From Marinifilaceae bacterium (GTDB lineage: Bacteria > Bacteroidota > Bacteroidia > Bacteroidales > Marinifilaceae): a stretch of 53,941 bases of DNA. Position numbers and translations under genes: made by a program. The notes beneath the pieces were generated by a model. That model had not been told where the DNA came from. It saw only the letters and a list, made by a program, of their open reading frames with translations, and did no database searches. Shown here one piece after another: positions 27,108-35,705 of the stretch; the stretch's first letter is position 1; each line of letters starts with the position of its first letter. The stretch lies in NCBI GenBank assembly GCA_025210485.1, contig JAOARN010000155.1, forward strand, positions 1 to 53,941, read 5' to 3'.

Positions 27108-27578
27108 TTATTTTACTTTTATAAGAAATTCATGATCTCCCATAACACATTGCCCACTTGTGGTAGAACATGTTTGAAAATCAATAGTACCCTCAATTAT
27201 AAGTGGTAGTTTTACAACTTTTATCTTTTGTCTGAGCTTAGCTGTATTTTCAAAATAGCTTACTTCTCCTTCCCATATCTTGTCGTAATGTTTTTTTGCG
27301 TTTATCGCTTTAGGCTTGACTGACATCAGTTTATATGATTTATTCTTCTCAAAATCAAATTCGATTAATAATGGTCCAAGATTGGGGTCGAAATCATTTG
27401 AGTATAAATGCCAAGATTTGGAAATTTTTGCTTCAAAAATAATTTCTATTACATCTCCTGGTTTAATGTTTTCAGTTTTGGACAATCTTTGAGAAAATTT
27501 TGCAGGTCTTAAAATTTGTGCACTTGCAAAACTTGATAATAGAATTAAAAAACTAAGTGCTAAAAATTTATTTTTCAT
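27108..27578 (-). CDS. Free-standing DsbD N-terminal domain protein (periplasmic)
   Basis: A 156-residue exported protein. The signal peptide (FLALSFLILLSSFASAQ) is followed by an immunoglobulin-like fold matching the N-terminal domain of DsbD: SKSWHLYSNDFDPNLGPLLIEF, then KKHYDKIWEGEVSYFE. The redox pair is Cys-x7-Cys in FQTCSTTSGQCVMGDHEF. In DsbD this domain passes electrons from the membrane domain to periplasmic partners. Here the membrane and thioredoxin domains are missing, so it may act with a CcdA-type partner elsewhere. Monocistronic with its own terminator. Confidence 0.82.
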   Translation of the reverse strand: MKNKFLALSFLILLSSFASAQILRPAKFSQRLSKTENIKPGDVIEIIFEAKISKSWHLYSNDFDPNLGPLLIEFDFEKNKSYKLMSVKPKAINAKKHYDKIWEGEVSYFENTAKLRQKIKVVKLPLIIEGTIDFQTCSTTSGQCVMGDHEFLIKVK

Positions 27579-28072
27579 AATGAGTTAAATTTACGCAATT
27601 ATGCGTGGTTAATGTTTGGTTTATGTCTCGTAAATATAAGAATAAGTATACTAGTATTTCGTTAAAATTGTTTAATATTTGACTTTATTGTTAAACTTTA
27701 ATATTTGTTGTGCTGTCTTGTATTTTAATGTTTATAGGAGGTTTAGAGTTTAGTAGCTTTTTGTGTTTAAGCTATATTAACGTGAAACTTTATCATATAA
27801 GTTTTTTCTAAGTCGATATATGATAAATTTATTAGTAGGATGTTTTTTTTTGAATGATGTAGTATAAGTTGCTGTTTTGTAATTATATAGTTGTCTTTAA
27901 ATTTTGTTTTTTTTGCATGTATACGTTACTTTTTCTAAAATATTTTATATTAAATGTTAAAAATATTTAATAAAAGATTAGTTTAATCTGTAAAATCTAA
28001 TAATTTTGTGACCAGTTTATATTTTAGGAGGGAAACACACTCTAATAATTGTTGAATTAATTTAGAATAATT
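27579..28072. other. Intergenic region with a candidate promoter
   Basis: About 490 T-rich bases between divergent genes with no coding frame. A TAnnTTTG match (taattttg) at 28001-28008 is suitably placed to start a leader of about 60 bases for the phosphoesterase gene at 28073. A clear -33 TTG is missing, so it is a candidate only. An aggaggg stretch at 28026-28032 is too far from the start codon to act as a ribosome binding site. Confidence 0.45.
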
Positions 28073-29083
28073 TTGAAGAAGAATTTGTATTACATCGAAA
28101 TAGAAAAGTCGAGAGAGATAATTGCCAATGCAAATAAGATTGCCTTAATACCACATTTTGGACCTGATGGTGATGCTATGGGAGCATGCCTTGCTTTAAA
28201 TAATTTATTTGAAAAGATTGGTAAGCAGTCTGTAGTAGTTACACCTAATGACTATCCTGATAACTTAAAATGGTTGCCAGGTAACGGTAGGGTAGTTATA
28301 TCAACAGATGATAAACAAAAGGCGGCAGATGTAATTAATACTTGTGATTTGGTATTTATTCTTGATCATAATGCTTTACGTCGTTCTGGAGATTTGGAAG
28401 ATGTGCTTCAAGAGCTTGATGCCAAATTTATTCTAATTGATCATCATTTAAATCCTGAATTGGATGCAGACGTCACTATTTCTAGACCATTCAAAAGCTC
28501 TACTTGTGAAATGGTATATGATTTTATAAATGATATTGGATATGGGGACAAAATAGATAAAGATATAGCTACATGTATATATAGTGGTATAGTTACTGAT
28601 ACTGGTAATTTGTGTCATAATTCATCAAATGCTGCTACCTATCATATTATTGCAGAACTTATGGATAGGGGTATGGACAAGGAGCTTGTGCATGAAGAAT
28701 TATACAATAACTTTAATTTAAGTAGGATTGAATTAATGGGTTATATCTTTAATAATAAAATGGAACTTATTGAGGATGGAAAAGTCGCAATAATTAGTCT
28801 TACCAATGAGGAAAAGAAAAAATATAATTATAATGATGGCGATATTGAAGGATTTGCCAATATACCTTTAAGTATAAGTACGGTTAAAATTTGTGTTTTA
28901 TTTACAGAGAAAGATAATCTAGTAAAAATGTCTTTTAGATCCAAAAAGGGATATCCTGTGAATTTTCTTGCCGCTGAACACTTCAATGGTGGGGGACATG
29001 AAAATGCCTCAGGCGGGAGAACATACAAGAAGTTATCTGGAGCTATCAAGCATTTAAAGGATAAAATTACGAACTATATTTAA
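28073..29083 (+). CDS. nrnA: DHH-family phosphoesterase, NrnA-like (oligoribonuclease / pAp phosphatase)
   Basis: A 336-residue protein. DHH motifs are in order: PHFGPDGDAMGACLA, FILDHNALRR, LIDHHLNP and SGIVTDTGNLCHN, followed by a DHHA1 domain ending in FNGGGHENASGGRTYKK. This matches NrnA-type enzymes that degrade nano-RNA and dephosphorylate pAp. I place the start at a TTG (28073): the first in-frame ATG lies after the first catalytic motif begins, and homologues begin about 15-20 residues before that motif. Monocistronic, with a strong terminator. Confidence 0.92.
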   Translation: MKKNLYYIEIEKSREIIANANKIALIPHFGPDGDAMGACLALNNLFEKIGKQSVVVTPNDYPDNLKWLPGNGRVVISTDDKQKAADVINTCDLVFILDHNALRRSGDLEDVLQELDAKFILIDHHLNPELDADVTISRPFKSSTCEMVYDFINDIGYGDKIDKDIATCIYSGIVTDTGNLCHNSSNAATYHIIAELMDRGMDKELVHEELYNNFNLSRIELMGYIFNNKMELIEDGKVAIISLTNEEKKKYNYNDGDIEGFANIPLSISTVKICVLFTEKDNLVKMSFRSKKGYPVNFLAAEHFNGGGHENASGGRTYKKLSGAIKHLKDKITNYI

Positions 29084-29086
29084 ACT

Positions 29087-29126
29087 AAAAGACCTCTTAA
29101 TTTATAAATTAAGAGGTCTTTTTTTA
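29087..29126. terminator. Bidirectional terminator
   Basis: A perfect 13-bp stem (29091-29103 with 29106-29118, tight loop), with an A run to the left and a T run to the right. It serves the converging phosphoesterase and C69 dipeptidase genes. Confidence 0.9.
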
Positions 29127-30728
29127 TTAGAAACCTAATCCGAATTTATGCCAGTATTTATTCTTCAGTTCTTCCCATCTTAGCATAGATGCTCCTGTTA
29201 TATCTGACGTAAATCTGTTCAATAATTCTTTTGCTTCTTCGTATTTCTTTTCTTTTAATAGTTTTTCAACCTTTTTCTCTAATATAATTGATTCTTCGCT
29301 AACTTTGTTCTCAAAATACTCAACTTCTTGTTCAATATCTTTTCTAGTTTTCTGCCAATTCAATGTTGCTAATTTATTAGCTTTTCTGTAAGACCAAATA
29401 GCAGCGTCTTCTGTATGTCTTTTTTGACCACATTGTGCAAATGATTCTGGTAGTCTAGTTGATCCAGAATAAATAGGTATTCTTGGACTTTGGGCTGGAT
29501 TGTCAAATGAAAACCATGCTAAACCTCCAATTTCATCAGGCATCCAATCTCTTAGTTGAATTATGTGAGAATATGAACACCATGCTACAGCAACAGTTCT
29601 TTGGTATTCCACTGAGTTTTCTTTCAGGTAATTGTATAATTTTCTATTGGATCCAGTAGGCCATGGATTTGCATTGCTTGCAATAATGGTGTCAGTTGAT
29701 ATAATTTTTCCGTCATCATCTTTTTTTGTTTTAATATGCTTCATATTTTGAGTCATATCGTACTCTGTCCCTTCGTAGGTTTCTCTATACAGAGCTATTA
29801 CATCATGCACTGAAACTTTATTGTCTGGTTTTACCGAAAATGGAAGTTCATCCATATCCATGCTCAATTTTTTTGAAGGAGCCAATTTGTTTAATATGTA
29901 ATACTCTCTAATTTTAAATGGTTTTTCAACTTTTCCATAGGCCTTCCAGAATTTAAACTCTGATTTTCCATCCCAGCGTTTTAGTTTCTTGGCTTGTTTA
30001 AATACATTTTCCGAAAACATAAAATAATCTGGATTATTAATGTCTATTTTGCCTATTCTCGAAATATTCGCTGAAACTCCTACATGATCATCAGGTATTC
30101 TTTGTGCTGCCCATACTGCACCTATGTGTTTTTCTCCTGCTCCAAAGATTTCTAATTGCCAAACCTCTTTTTTGTCAGCTATAGTTAAACACTCACCCCA
30201 GTCTCCATAGCCATATTCTTTTACTAATTCGCCAATAAGCTTTATTGCATCTCTTGCATTAGTGCATCTTTGTAGTACAATTCTTTCTAGTTCTTCAATT
30301 AAGAACATGCCTTTTTCGTTCACTAATTCTTTTGGTCCTACAATAGTGGTTTCTCCTATTGCTAATTGTTTCTCGTTAAGGCAAGGATAAGCTGTATTAA
30401 GGAAAGCGTATGTTTTTTCAGCTTGTGGTATTTCTCCTACCATTTCTAAATTTCTATTATCGTAGGAGTTTTCGGTTTTAAGTCTACCTTTGTAAATTTT
30501 ATCTTTATCTCCTTTTTTGTACTCAGCTGCTGGAGTCCAATCTAGCCAGGTTCTGTATCTCCCGTCACAGGTGTGACTAGTTATTACTGAACCATCAGTA
30601 CTAGCTTTTCTACCAACCATTATGCTTGTGCAAGTCTCTCCGAAAAATTCATCGTAGTTAATCTGGTTTTGTGCTATGCTTATAGTGCTTATAAATAGAG
30701 CTATAAACATAAATAGATTTCTTTTCAT
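29127..30728 (-). CDS. Exported C69-family dipeptidase
   Basis: A 533-residue N-terminal-nucleophile hydrolase of peptidase family C69 (U34, PepD-like). A signal peptide (FIALFISTISIAQ) and short propeptide precede Cys33 in ETCTSIMVGRKASTDGSVI. Cys33 would become the N-terminal nucleophile after self-cleavage. Further family marks are WGECLTIADKKEVWQLEIFG, VGVSANISRIGKID and, near the C-terminus, GGLAWFSFDNPAQSPRIPIY. It probably cleaves dipeptides in the periplasm. Length fits the Bacteroidota members. Next to other degradative and envelope genes, but monocistronic. Confidence 0.92.
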   Translation of the reverse strand: MKRNLFMFIALFISTISIAQNQINYDEFFGETCTSIMVGRKASTDGSVITSHTCDGRYRTWLDWTPAAEYKKGDKDKIYKGRLKTENSYDNRNLEMVGEIPQAEKTYAFLNTAYPCLNEKQLAIGETTIVGPKELVNEKGMFLIEELERIVLQRCTNARDAIKLIGELVKEYGYGDWGECLTIADKKEVWQLEIFGAGEKHIGAVWAAQRIPDDHVGVSANISRIGKIDINNPDYFMFSENVFKQAKKLKRWDGKSEFKFWKAYGKVEKPFKIREYYILNKLAPSKKLSMDMDELPFSVKPDNKVSVHDVIALYRETYEGTEYDMTQNMKHIKTKKDDDGKIISTDTIIASNANPWPTGSNRKLYNYLKENSVEYQRTVAVAWCSYSHIIQLRDWMPDEIGGLAWFSFDNPAQSPRIPIYSGSTRLPESFAQCGQKRHTEDAAIWSYRKANKLATLNWQKTRKDIEQEVEYFENKVSEESIILEKKVEKLLKEKKYEEAKELLNRFTSDITGASMLRWEELKNKYWHKFGLGF

Positions 30729-30818
30729 AAATGTTTTGATTTAAGATTGTATTTAAAAAACATAAAGCAAAACCAATCTGTTTTGCTTTATGTTCAAATA
30801 TAATCATAGAAAAGATAA

Positions 30819-31445
30819 CTACCATTTTTGCCAATGAATATTTTCTTCTTTCCACTTATTTTTTGGTTTTTGTTCTCCTTTTGGATAACCAATAGGTATA
30901 ACATTCAGAGGAATTATGTGTTTGGGTAAGTTAAGTATATCGATTACCGTTTGCATTCTATCCTCCGCAGGATATGCTGCTGTCCATACTGCACCCAAAC
31001 CAATTGATTCGGCAGCTAATAAAATATTTTGTGTTGCTGCCGAGCAGTCCTGAACCCAGAATATTTCCTCCCAACCTTCAAGTGCTTTGTCTGTATCTCC
31101 ACAAACAACAATTGCAGCAGTTGCCTTTTTTAGCATCTTTGCGTATGGCAGACCTTCTGCTAGTTGATCTAAAACTTCTCTATTGTCAATTGCTATAAAC
31201 GCCCAAGGTTGTTTATTTACAGCTGTAGGTGCTGCCATTCCAGCTTTTACAAGTTTTAATAGGTCTTCCTGACTAACTTTTTTGTCTGTATAGCTTCTTA
31301 CACTTTTTCTTTTGTGTATTATATCGATAGTTGATTCTGCAGTATTGTCGGTTATAACTGTTTCTTTGGGTTTCATGTTTAATTTAATAATTAAGAAAAT
31401 GATACATGCTGATAGTAGTACGCATAAAATTTTTAAGTTGTTCAT
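30819..31445 (-). CDS. Nitroreductase family protein with N-terminal membrane anchor
   Basis: A 208-residue FMN-dependent oxidoreductase. After an N-terminal hydrophobic segment (about residues 6-24, LCVLLSACIIFLIIKL) comes the nitroreductase domain: HKRKSVRSYTDKKVSQEDLL with the FMN-binding Arg and Ser, APTAVNKQPWAFIAID, and LGAVWTAAYPAEDRMQ. The C-terminus has VIPIGYPKGEQKPKNKW. The hydrophobic start is unusual for the mostly cytoplasmic family. It may be a signal anchor or an uncleaved lipoprotein-like leader: Cys13 lies in SACI, which is not a good lipobox. Substrate unknown. Confidence 0.88.
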   Translation of the reverse strand: MNNLKILCVLLSACIIFLIIKLNMKPKETVITDNTAESTIDIIHKRKSVRSYTDKKVSQEDLLKLVKAGMAAPTAVNKQPWAFIAIDNREVLDQLAEGLPYAKMLKKATAAIVVCGDTDKALEGWEEIFWVQDCSAATQNILLAAESIGLGAVWTAAYPAEDRMQTVIDILNLPKHIIPLNVIPIGYPKGEQKPKNKWKEENIHWQKW

Positions 31446-31569
31446 AATAGTTTTGTTTTATGTTAATTTAATGCAATACTAATATATTTTATTTGATTTA
31501 ACCATATCAAGCTATTTGCTTATTGGTTTTTTATGAAATACTTAACATTTTAATTTACTTAGGTAAAGA

Positions 31570-31599
31570 AAAAGAGGAATTTGTCAGAATTCCTCTTTT
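31570..31599. terminator. Hairpin terminator
   Basis: A perfect 12-bp stem (aaaagaggaatt with aattcctctttt, loop tgtcag) lies about 40 bases after the stop of the minus-strand gene at 31638. A T-rich run follows on that strand. Confidence 0.8.
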
Positions 31600-31637
31600 G
31601 ATGGGTTGAGTTGTTATGTTGTTTCAACTGTTAATAT

Positions 31638-32363
31638 TTAGAATTCAAATTCCACTATGTCCGATTCTTTTTTGTTCGAGAAAATAGCAAATCCTAGTTT
31701 TACGCTAACGTATTCTTCTGAAATATTATCCGATATGTCTTTCAATGATTTTGTATAGCAAGCCTCCAATGTTACTTTCTTGAATTTGAGGAGTATTCCA
31801 GCTGTAATTCCTGCAGTTAAATCTTCAAATTCAATTGTTTTATTTGGGTTTGTATTGTCAATGCTTTCACCAAACTTATATGATGTTGAAGGTCCTGCTA
31901 AACCAATAATTTTAAAACCTTCGTCAAGTGATTTTTCTGTTTCAAAGATAGGAACACATGCAAGTATGGAAAGTTCTAGACTTTTTAGACTATACTCTAA
32001 TTCCCATTTACCAATATATACTTCTTCTCCCTTTTCATCGGTTATGCTTAGGTCGTCAGGATAATCTTGATTAAATGAGCATTTAGCTCTTTTGTCTAAA
32101 AAACTAAGAGTTGGTTTCACCATAACTCCTTTGATTTTTGTTAAGGCTGAGACACCTATGCTTATTCCAGTTTGAGATTCAGTTTTCAAATCTCTGAAAT
32201 CCTTAAATTTAATATCTGGCATACAAATTACAGCTCCTGCGTGTATTGATATTAAAGTCGTAGAGTCCGATTCTTGCTTGTCTTCATCAAAACTTAATTC
32301 CATTTGACAAAAAGAAATTTTACAAATACAAATTAAGACTAAAAGCGAAATGATTTTCTTCAT
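31638..32363 (-). CDS. Putative outer-membrane beta-barrel protein
   Basis: A 241-residue protein with a signal peptide (LLVLICICKISFCQM). The mature part has alternating polar/hydrophobic segments suggestive of a small eight-strand barrel: GISIGVSALTKIKGVMVKPTLSF, KWELEYSLKSLELSILACVPIF, GITAGILLKFKKVTLEACYT and a C-terminal YVSVKLGFAIF. It contains three to four Cys residues, uncommon in such barrels. I recognise no named family beyond a general Bacteroidota porin-like pattern. Monocistronic with its own terminator. Confidence 0.65.
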   Translation of the reverse strand: MKKIISLLVLICICKISFCQMELSFDEDKQESDSTTLISIHAGAVICMPDIKFKDFRDLKTESQTGISIGVSALTKIKGVMVKPTLSFLDKRAKCSFNQDYPDDLSITDEKGEEVYIGKWELEYSLKSLELSILACVPIFETEKSLDEGFKIIGLAGPSTSYKFGESIDNTNPNKTIEFEDLTAGITAGILLKFKKVTLEACYTKSLKDISDNISEEYVSVKLGFAIFSNKKESDIVEFEF

Positions 32364-32560
32364 ATTCTATGATAATTTTGAAATTTACAACTGCTTTTAG
32401 TGTTTTGCTGTTTATTTTGTAAGTCTAAATTAGTGAAGAATTTTGGATAAGGATTATTGTTTTATTGAAAAAAAGTCAAGCTTAAATTTATATGTGAAAA
32501 AAAAGTCATACTGAAGCTGTAGTTTTAAGCTTTGTCGAGGGGGAAAAAATGAAAAAAAAA

Positions 32561-32588
32561 AATCCATCCTGAAGGGGATGGATTTTTT
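32561..32588. terminator. Hairpin terminator
   Basis: A 9-bp perfect stem (aatccatcc with ggatggatt, loop tgaagg), flanked by an A run and a T run, 31 bases beyond the stop of the C1 peptidase gene. Confidence 0.85.
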
Positions 32589-32619
32589 CTTGTCTTTATA
32601 ATTATTAGGAAAGTTTAAA

Positions 32620-33831
32620 TTACTTAAGCCCTAATTTTGCTTTGATTTTTGCAGGAACTGCATCTTTGTGAATCATAAAAGACATTGTTTTGTAAGCCAC
32701 AAATGGAAATGAAGCATAAAAATAACCTTTGTATTTGTTGCTATCTGCCCATGAGTTTTTAACAATAAAATACTTAGATCCGTTTTGATCTTTTGCAAGT
32801 CCAATTATGTGCATTCCGTGATCATCAGTTGTAGTGTAATTATCAAAAGCCTCTTGTCTCATCTCTTGAGTGATTTTCTTTTCTGGACCTGGAGTTGTAA
32901 AGCTGTATAATTTACTTGCAATTTCGCTCTTTGGCATATCTTGCCATTTTGAGATTTCTGAATCAGCCATGTTTTTAACATTTACCTCTGGTACTACCGA
33001 AATACCTTTTCTATATTGAAAACCTCTTTCGCTTACGTCTGAAGCCCAGCCAATAGTATATCCATTATTTAATGCACTTTCCATCACTTCCATCATCTCA
33101 TCGATTGGTAAGTTGTATACATTACCCCATAACCAGTTATCTGGAACTTCTATAGCAAATTGCTCGTAGAATGGATGGTGTGTATATGAAGATATTTCAA
33201 TATAATCATCTGGGTTAATTCCCATATAGTCTTTAACAAATGATTTAGGAGAATACTCTTTGCCTTTATATGTGAACTTTTCAGGTGTTTCGCCTAAGTA
33301 AGCATCAAGAATACCATCTAAACCTCTATGCCAAGCTGGAGTTAATTTTTTATTCTTGTTTTTAATTACAGCATCTGTATAGCCTGCTAAAACTGCATCT
33401 AACTCACCATGAGTATGACCTTTTTCGCCATAATTTAAACCTTTGTATAATGTTTCAGGAACCATTCCGTGATGTTTCAATACATAGGTAACATCGTGAA
33501 ATGCACCACCACCACCGAAGTTGAATTTTCCGTGCATACGTACATTTTTGATAGCTTTATCAGAATAACAGTTGTATACAACGAACATCTCGGACAAATC
33601 TTCAGCTGGTTTTCCCATTCTGATCATTTCTGATTCAATAAATGATAATCCAGAAAAAGCCCAACATGTACCAGATCTATGCTGATCCTTAACTGATGTT
33701 GTTGGTAATCTTACTGTTTCAGTAAATACGTAAGACTTGTCTTTTTTGTCTTTCTTTTTACCTTTTGCATTTGCAAATGGCACTGATACTGCCGCAGCAA
33801 GTACCATTGTCAATATAAACTTTTTGTTCAT
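32620..33831 (-). CDS. Exported C1-family cysteine peptidase (bleomycin hydrolase / PepC-like)
   Basis: A 403-residue peptidase. The signal peptide (LTMVLAAAVSVPFANA) is followed by a Lys-rich linker. The catalytic set is visible: Gln50/Cys56 in KDQHRSGTCWAFS, His in DDHGMHIIGLAKD and Asn in FIVKNSWADSN. The insertions between Cys and His, such as NVRMHGKFNFGGGGAFHDVTYV and NWLWGNVYNLPIDEMM, match the bleomycin-hydrolase branch of family C1. It is an aminopeptidase sent to the periplasm, a common Bacteroidota variant. Length is a little under the cytoplasmic enzymes (about 450). Confidence 0.92.
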   Translation of the reverse strand: MNKKFILTMVLAAAVSVPFANAKGKKKDKKDKSYVFTETVRLPTTSVKDQHRSGTCWAFSGLSFIESEMIRMGKPAEDLSEMFVVYNCYSDKAIKNVRMHGKFNFGGGGAFHDVTYVLKHHGMVPETLYKGLNYGEKGHTHGELDAVLAGYTDAVIKNKNKKLTPAWHRGLDGILDAYLGETPEKFTYKGKEYSPKSFVKDYMGINPDDYIEISSYTHHPFYEQFAIEVPDNWLWGNVYNLPIDEMMEVMESALNNGYTIGWASDVSERGFQYRKGISVVPEVNVKNMADSEISKWQDMPKSEIASKLYSFTTPGPEKKITQEMRQEAFDNYTTTDDHGMHIIGLAKDQNGSKYFIVKNSWADSNKYKGYFYASFPFVAYKTMSFMIHKDAVPAKIKAKLGLK

Positions 33832-34103
33832 AATTAAATGTATATTGAGATTTAAAATTGATTTTTATTGCTTTCTTTATATAATTTCCCTCTGTGGAAA
33901 TAAGCAGAACGAAAATATGTAAAAAAGAGTTTTAATACTAGAGCTTTTATTTCTATTAGCTAAAACAATTATTGCTAAATCTGAATGTCTGTACTATAAA
34001 ATTCAAATAGATAGCTCTTTAAGTCATTGTTTTATTTAATATTTAAAAAATGTTAATTTTTTTCATAAAGATTAATTTCCGTATTTACTCATAGCGAAGT
34101 TTT

Positions 34104-35312
34104 CTATTGTTTATTCTCTTTTACTAGCATATCTATGGCATGTTTTATTCGTCTTAGGGCTTCGGTCATCTTTTCTTCCGAACATGCATATGAGAGTCTT
34201 ATGCAATTTGGTTCTCCAAAAGCAGCTCCAGTTACGGTGGCAACTCTAGCCTGATTGAGAATATAAAAGCAAAGCTCATTTGCATTTGTAATCTCTTTCC
34301 CTTTATGTTTTAATCCAAATAGACTATCAATCTTTGGAAACAAATAAAATGCTCCCTCTGGTTCTATAGTTTCAAAGCCATATATCGTTTTTATAAGATC
34401 ATATGCATTATCTCTTCTCGATTTAAATGTTGAAACCATTTTATCCCTTGTTTCTTGATTGCCATTCAGAGCTTCGGCAGCAGCTATTTGTGCAATTGAT
34501 GAAGCTCCTGATGTCATTTGTCCTTGAAGTTTCATACATGCATTCGTGATGTTTTCAGGAGCTGCAATATAACCAATTCGATATCCTGTCATTGCATACG
34601 CTTTGGAAACTCCATTTACAATCACAACCTGTTCTTTTATTTCGTTAAACTGTGCTATACTTTGGTGTTTTCCAATATAGTTTATATGTTCGTATATTTC
34701 GTCGGATATTACTATGATATTAGGCTGTCTGTTTATAACTTCTGCCAAGGATTTTAATTCTTCATAGCTATATAGGCAGCCAGTTGGATTACAAGGTGAG
34801 CTATATAGTAATATTTTGGTTTTTTTAGTTATGTTTTTTTCTAATTCCTCAGCTGTGATTTTAAATCTATTTTCAATAGTCGTCCGAATGGGTTTGATTT
34901 TTCCACCTGCTAGTTTTACTATTTCGCTATATGAAGCCCAAAAAGGTGTTGGAATTATAACTTCATCACCTGGATTCAAAAGACTAAGCATTAGGTTTGA
35001 AAGGGAGTGTTTTGCTCCATTTGAAACAAGAATTTGAGACACTGAATAATTACAGTTATTCTCTCGTTTTAGTTTTTCACAGATAGCATCTCTAAGTTCA
35101 GGGTAACCTCCTATTGGAGGGTAGTGTGAGTAGTTTTCATCTATCGCTCTTTTTGCGCCTTGTTTTATATTAGTAGGAGTGTCGAAGTCAGGTTCTCCAA
35201 GACTTAAGTTGATTATATCGATACCTTGGGATTTCAAATCCCTACTTTTTTGTGACATAGCAATAGTTGGTGATCCTTCCATATTAAGAATCCTATCTGA
35301 AATAATACTCAT
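34104..35312 (-). CDS. aspC: PLP-dependent aspartate aminotransferase (class I)
   Basis: A 402-residue fold-type I aminotransferase. Marks are INLSLGEPDFDTP, the cofactor segment SNGAKHSLSNLML, YSSPCNPTGCLYS and VISDEIYEHINY, then the PLP-binding Lys in VNGVSKAYAMTGYRIGY and the substrate-carboxylate Arg in NCIRLSYACSEEKM. It fits the AAT-Ib subgroup (bacterial AspC/PatA-like) that makes aspartate from oxaloacetate and glutamate. Some relatives also act on aromatic acids or prephenate, so the exact substrate is not certain. Monocistronic. Confidence 0.9.
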   Translation of the reverse strand: MSIISDRILNMEGSPTIAMSQKSRDLKSQGIDIINLSLGEPDFDTPTNIKQGAKRAIDENYSHYPPIGGYPELRDAICEKLKRENNCNYSVSQILVSNGAKHSLSNLMLSLLNPGDEVIIPTPFWASYSEIVKLAGGKIKPIRTTIENRFKITAEELEKNITKKTKILLYSSPCNPTGCLYSYEELKSLAEVINRQPNIIVISDEIYEHINYIGKHQSIAQFNEIKEQVVIVNGVSKAYAMTGYRIGYIAAPENITNACMKLQGQMTSGASSIAQIAAAEALNGNQETRDKMVSTFKSRRDNAYDLIKTIYGFETIEPEGAFYLFPKIDSLFGLKHKGKEITNANELCFYILNQARVATVTGAAFGEPNCIRLSYACSEEKMTEALRRIKHAIDMLVKENKQ

Positions 35313-35705
35313 ATATTCTGTTGTTTTTTATATTTAAATACTTGTCTAATTTATAAGCACCTATAATTAGATATCATATACTTGGTTTGATTTCATTTTC
35401 ATATCTTCTTAAGGAAATATAGTAATTCAACATAATATTCGGAATCTAATAAAACTTAAAGAAAAACATAAAATGATTAGATTGGTTTTTATGTTAAAAT
35501 AAGTGCAATGTACTGATATTGGCAGCAAATTCCAATAATGATAATATAATTCTAATAATGGTAATAATTATGTGATTTATTTCTCTATCTGATAATAAAT
35601 AATACAATAAATATCAATAAGACGATGAGGTTTTTACAGTAAATTTATTATTGACGGTAAAGCTTATTATATTTAAGCATATTTATTAATCAATTATTTT
35701 GTGTT
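35313..35705. other. Divergent intergenic region
   Basis: About 390 A/T-rich bases between the minus-strand aminotransferase gene and the first fibre gene. No coding frame. The segment near 35520-35570 has a run of related words (caataatgataatata, ctaataatggtaataat). The fibre-gene promoter must be here, but no full match to the Bacteroidota consensus was seen. Confidence 0.45.
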
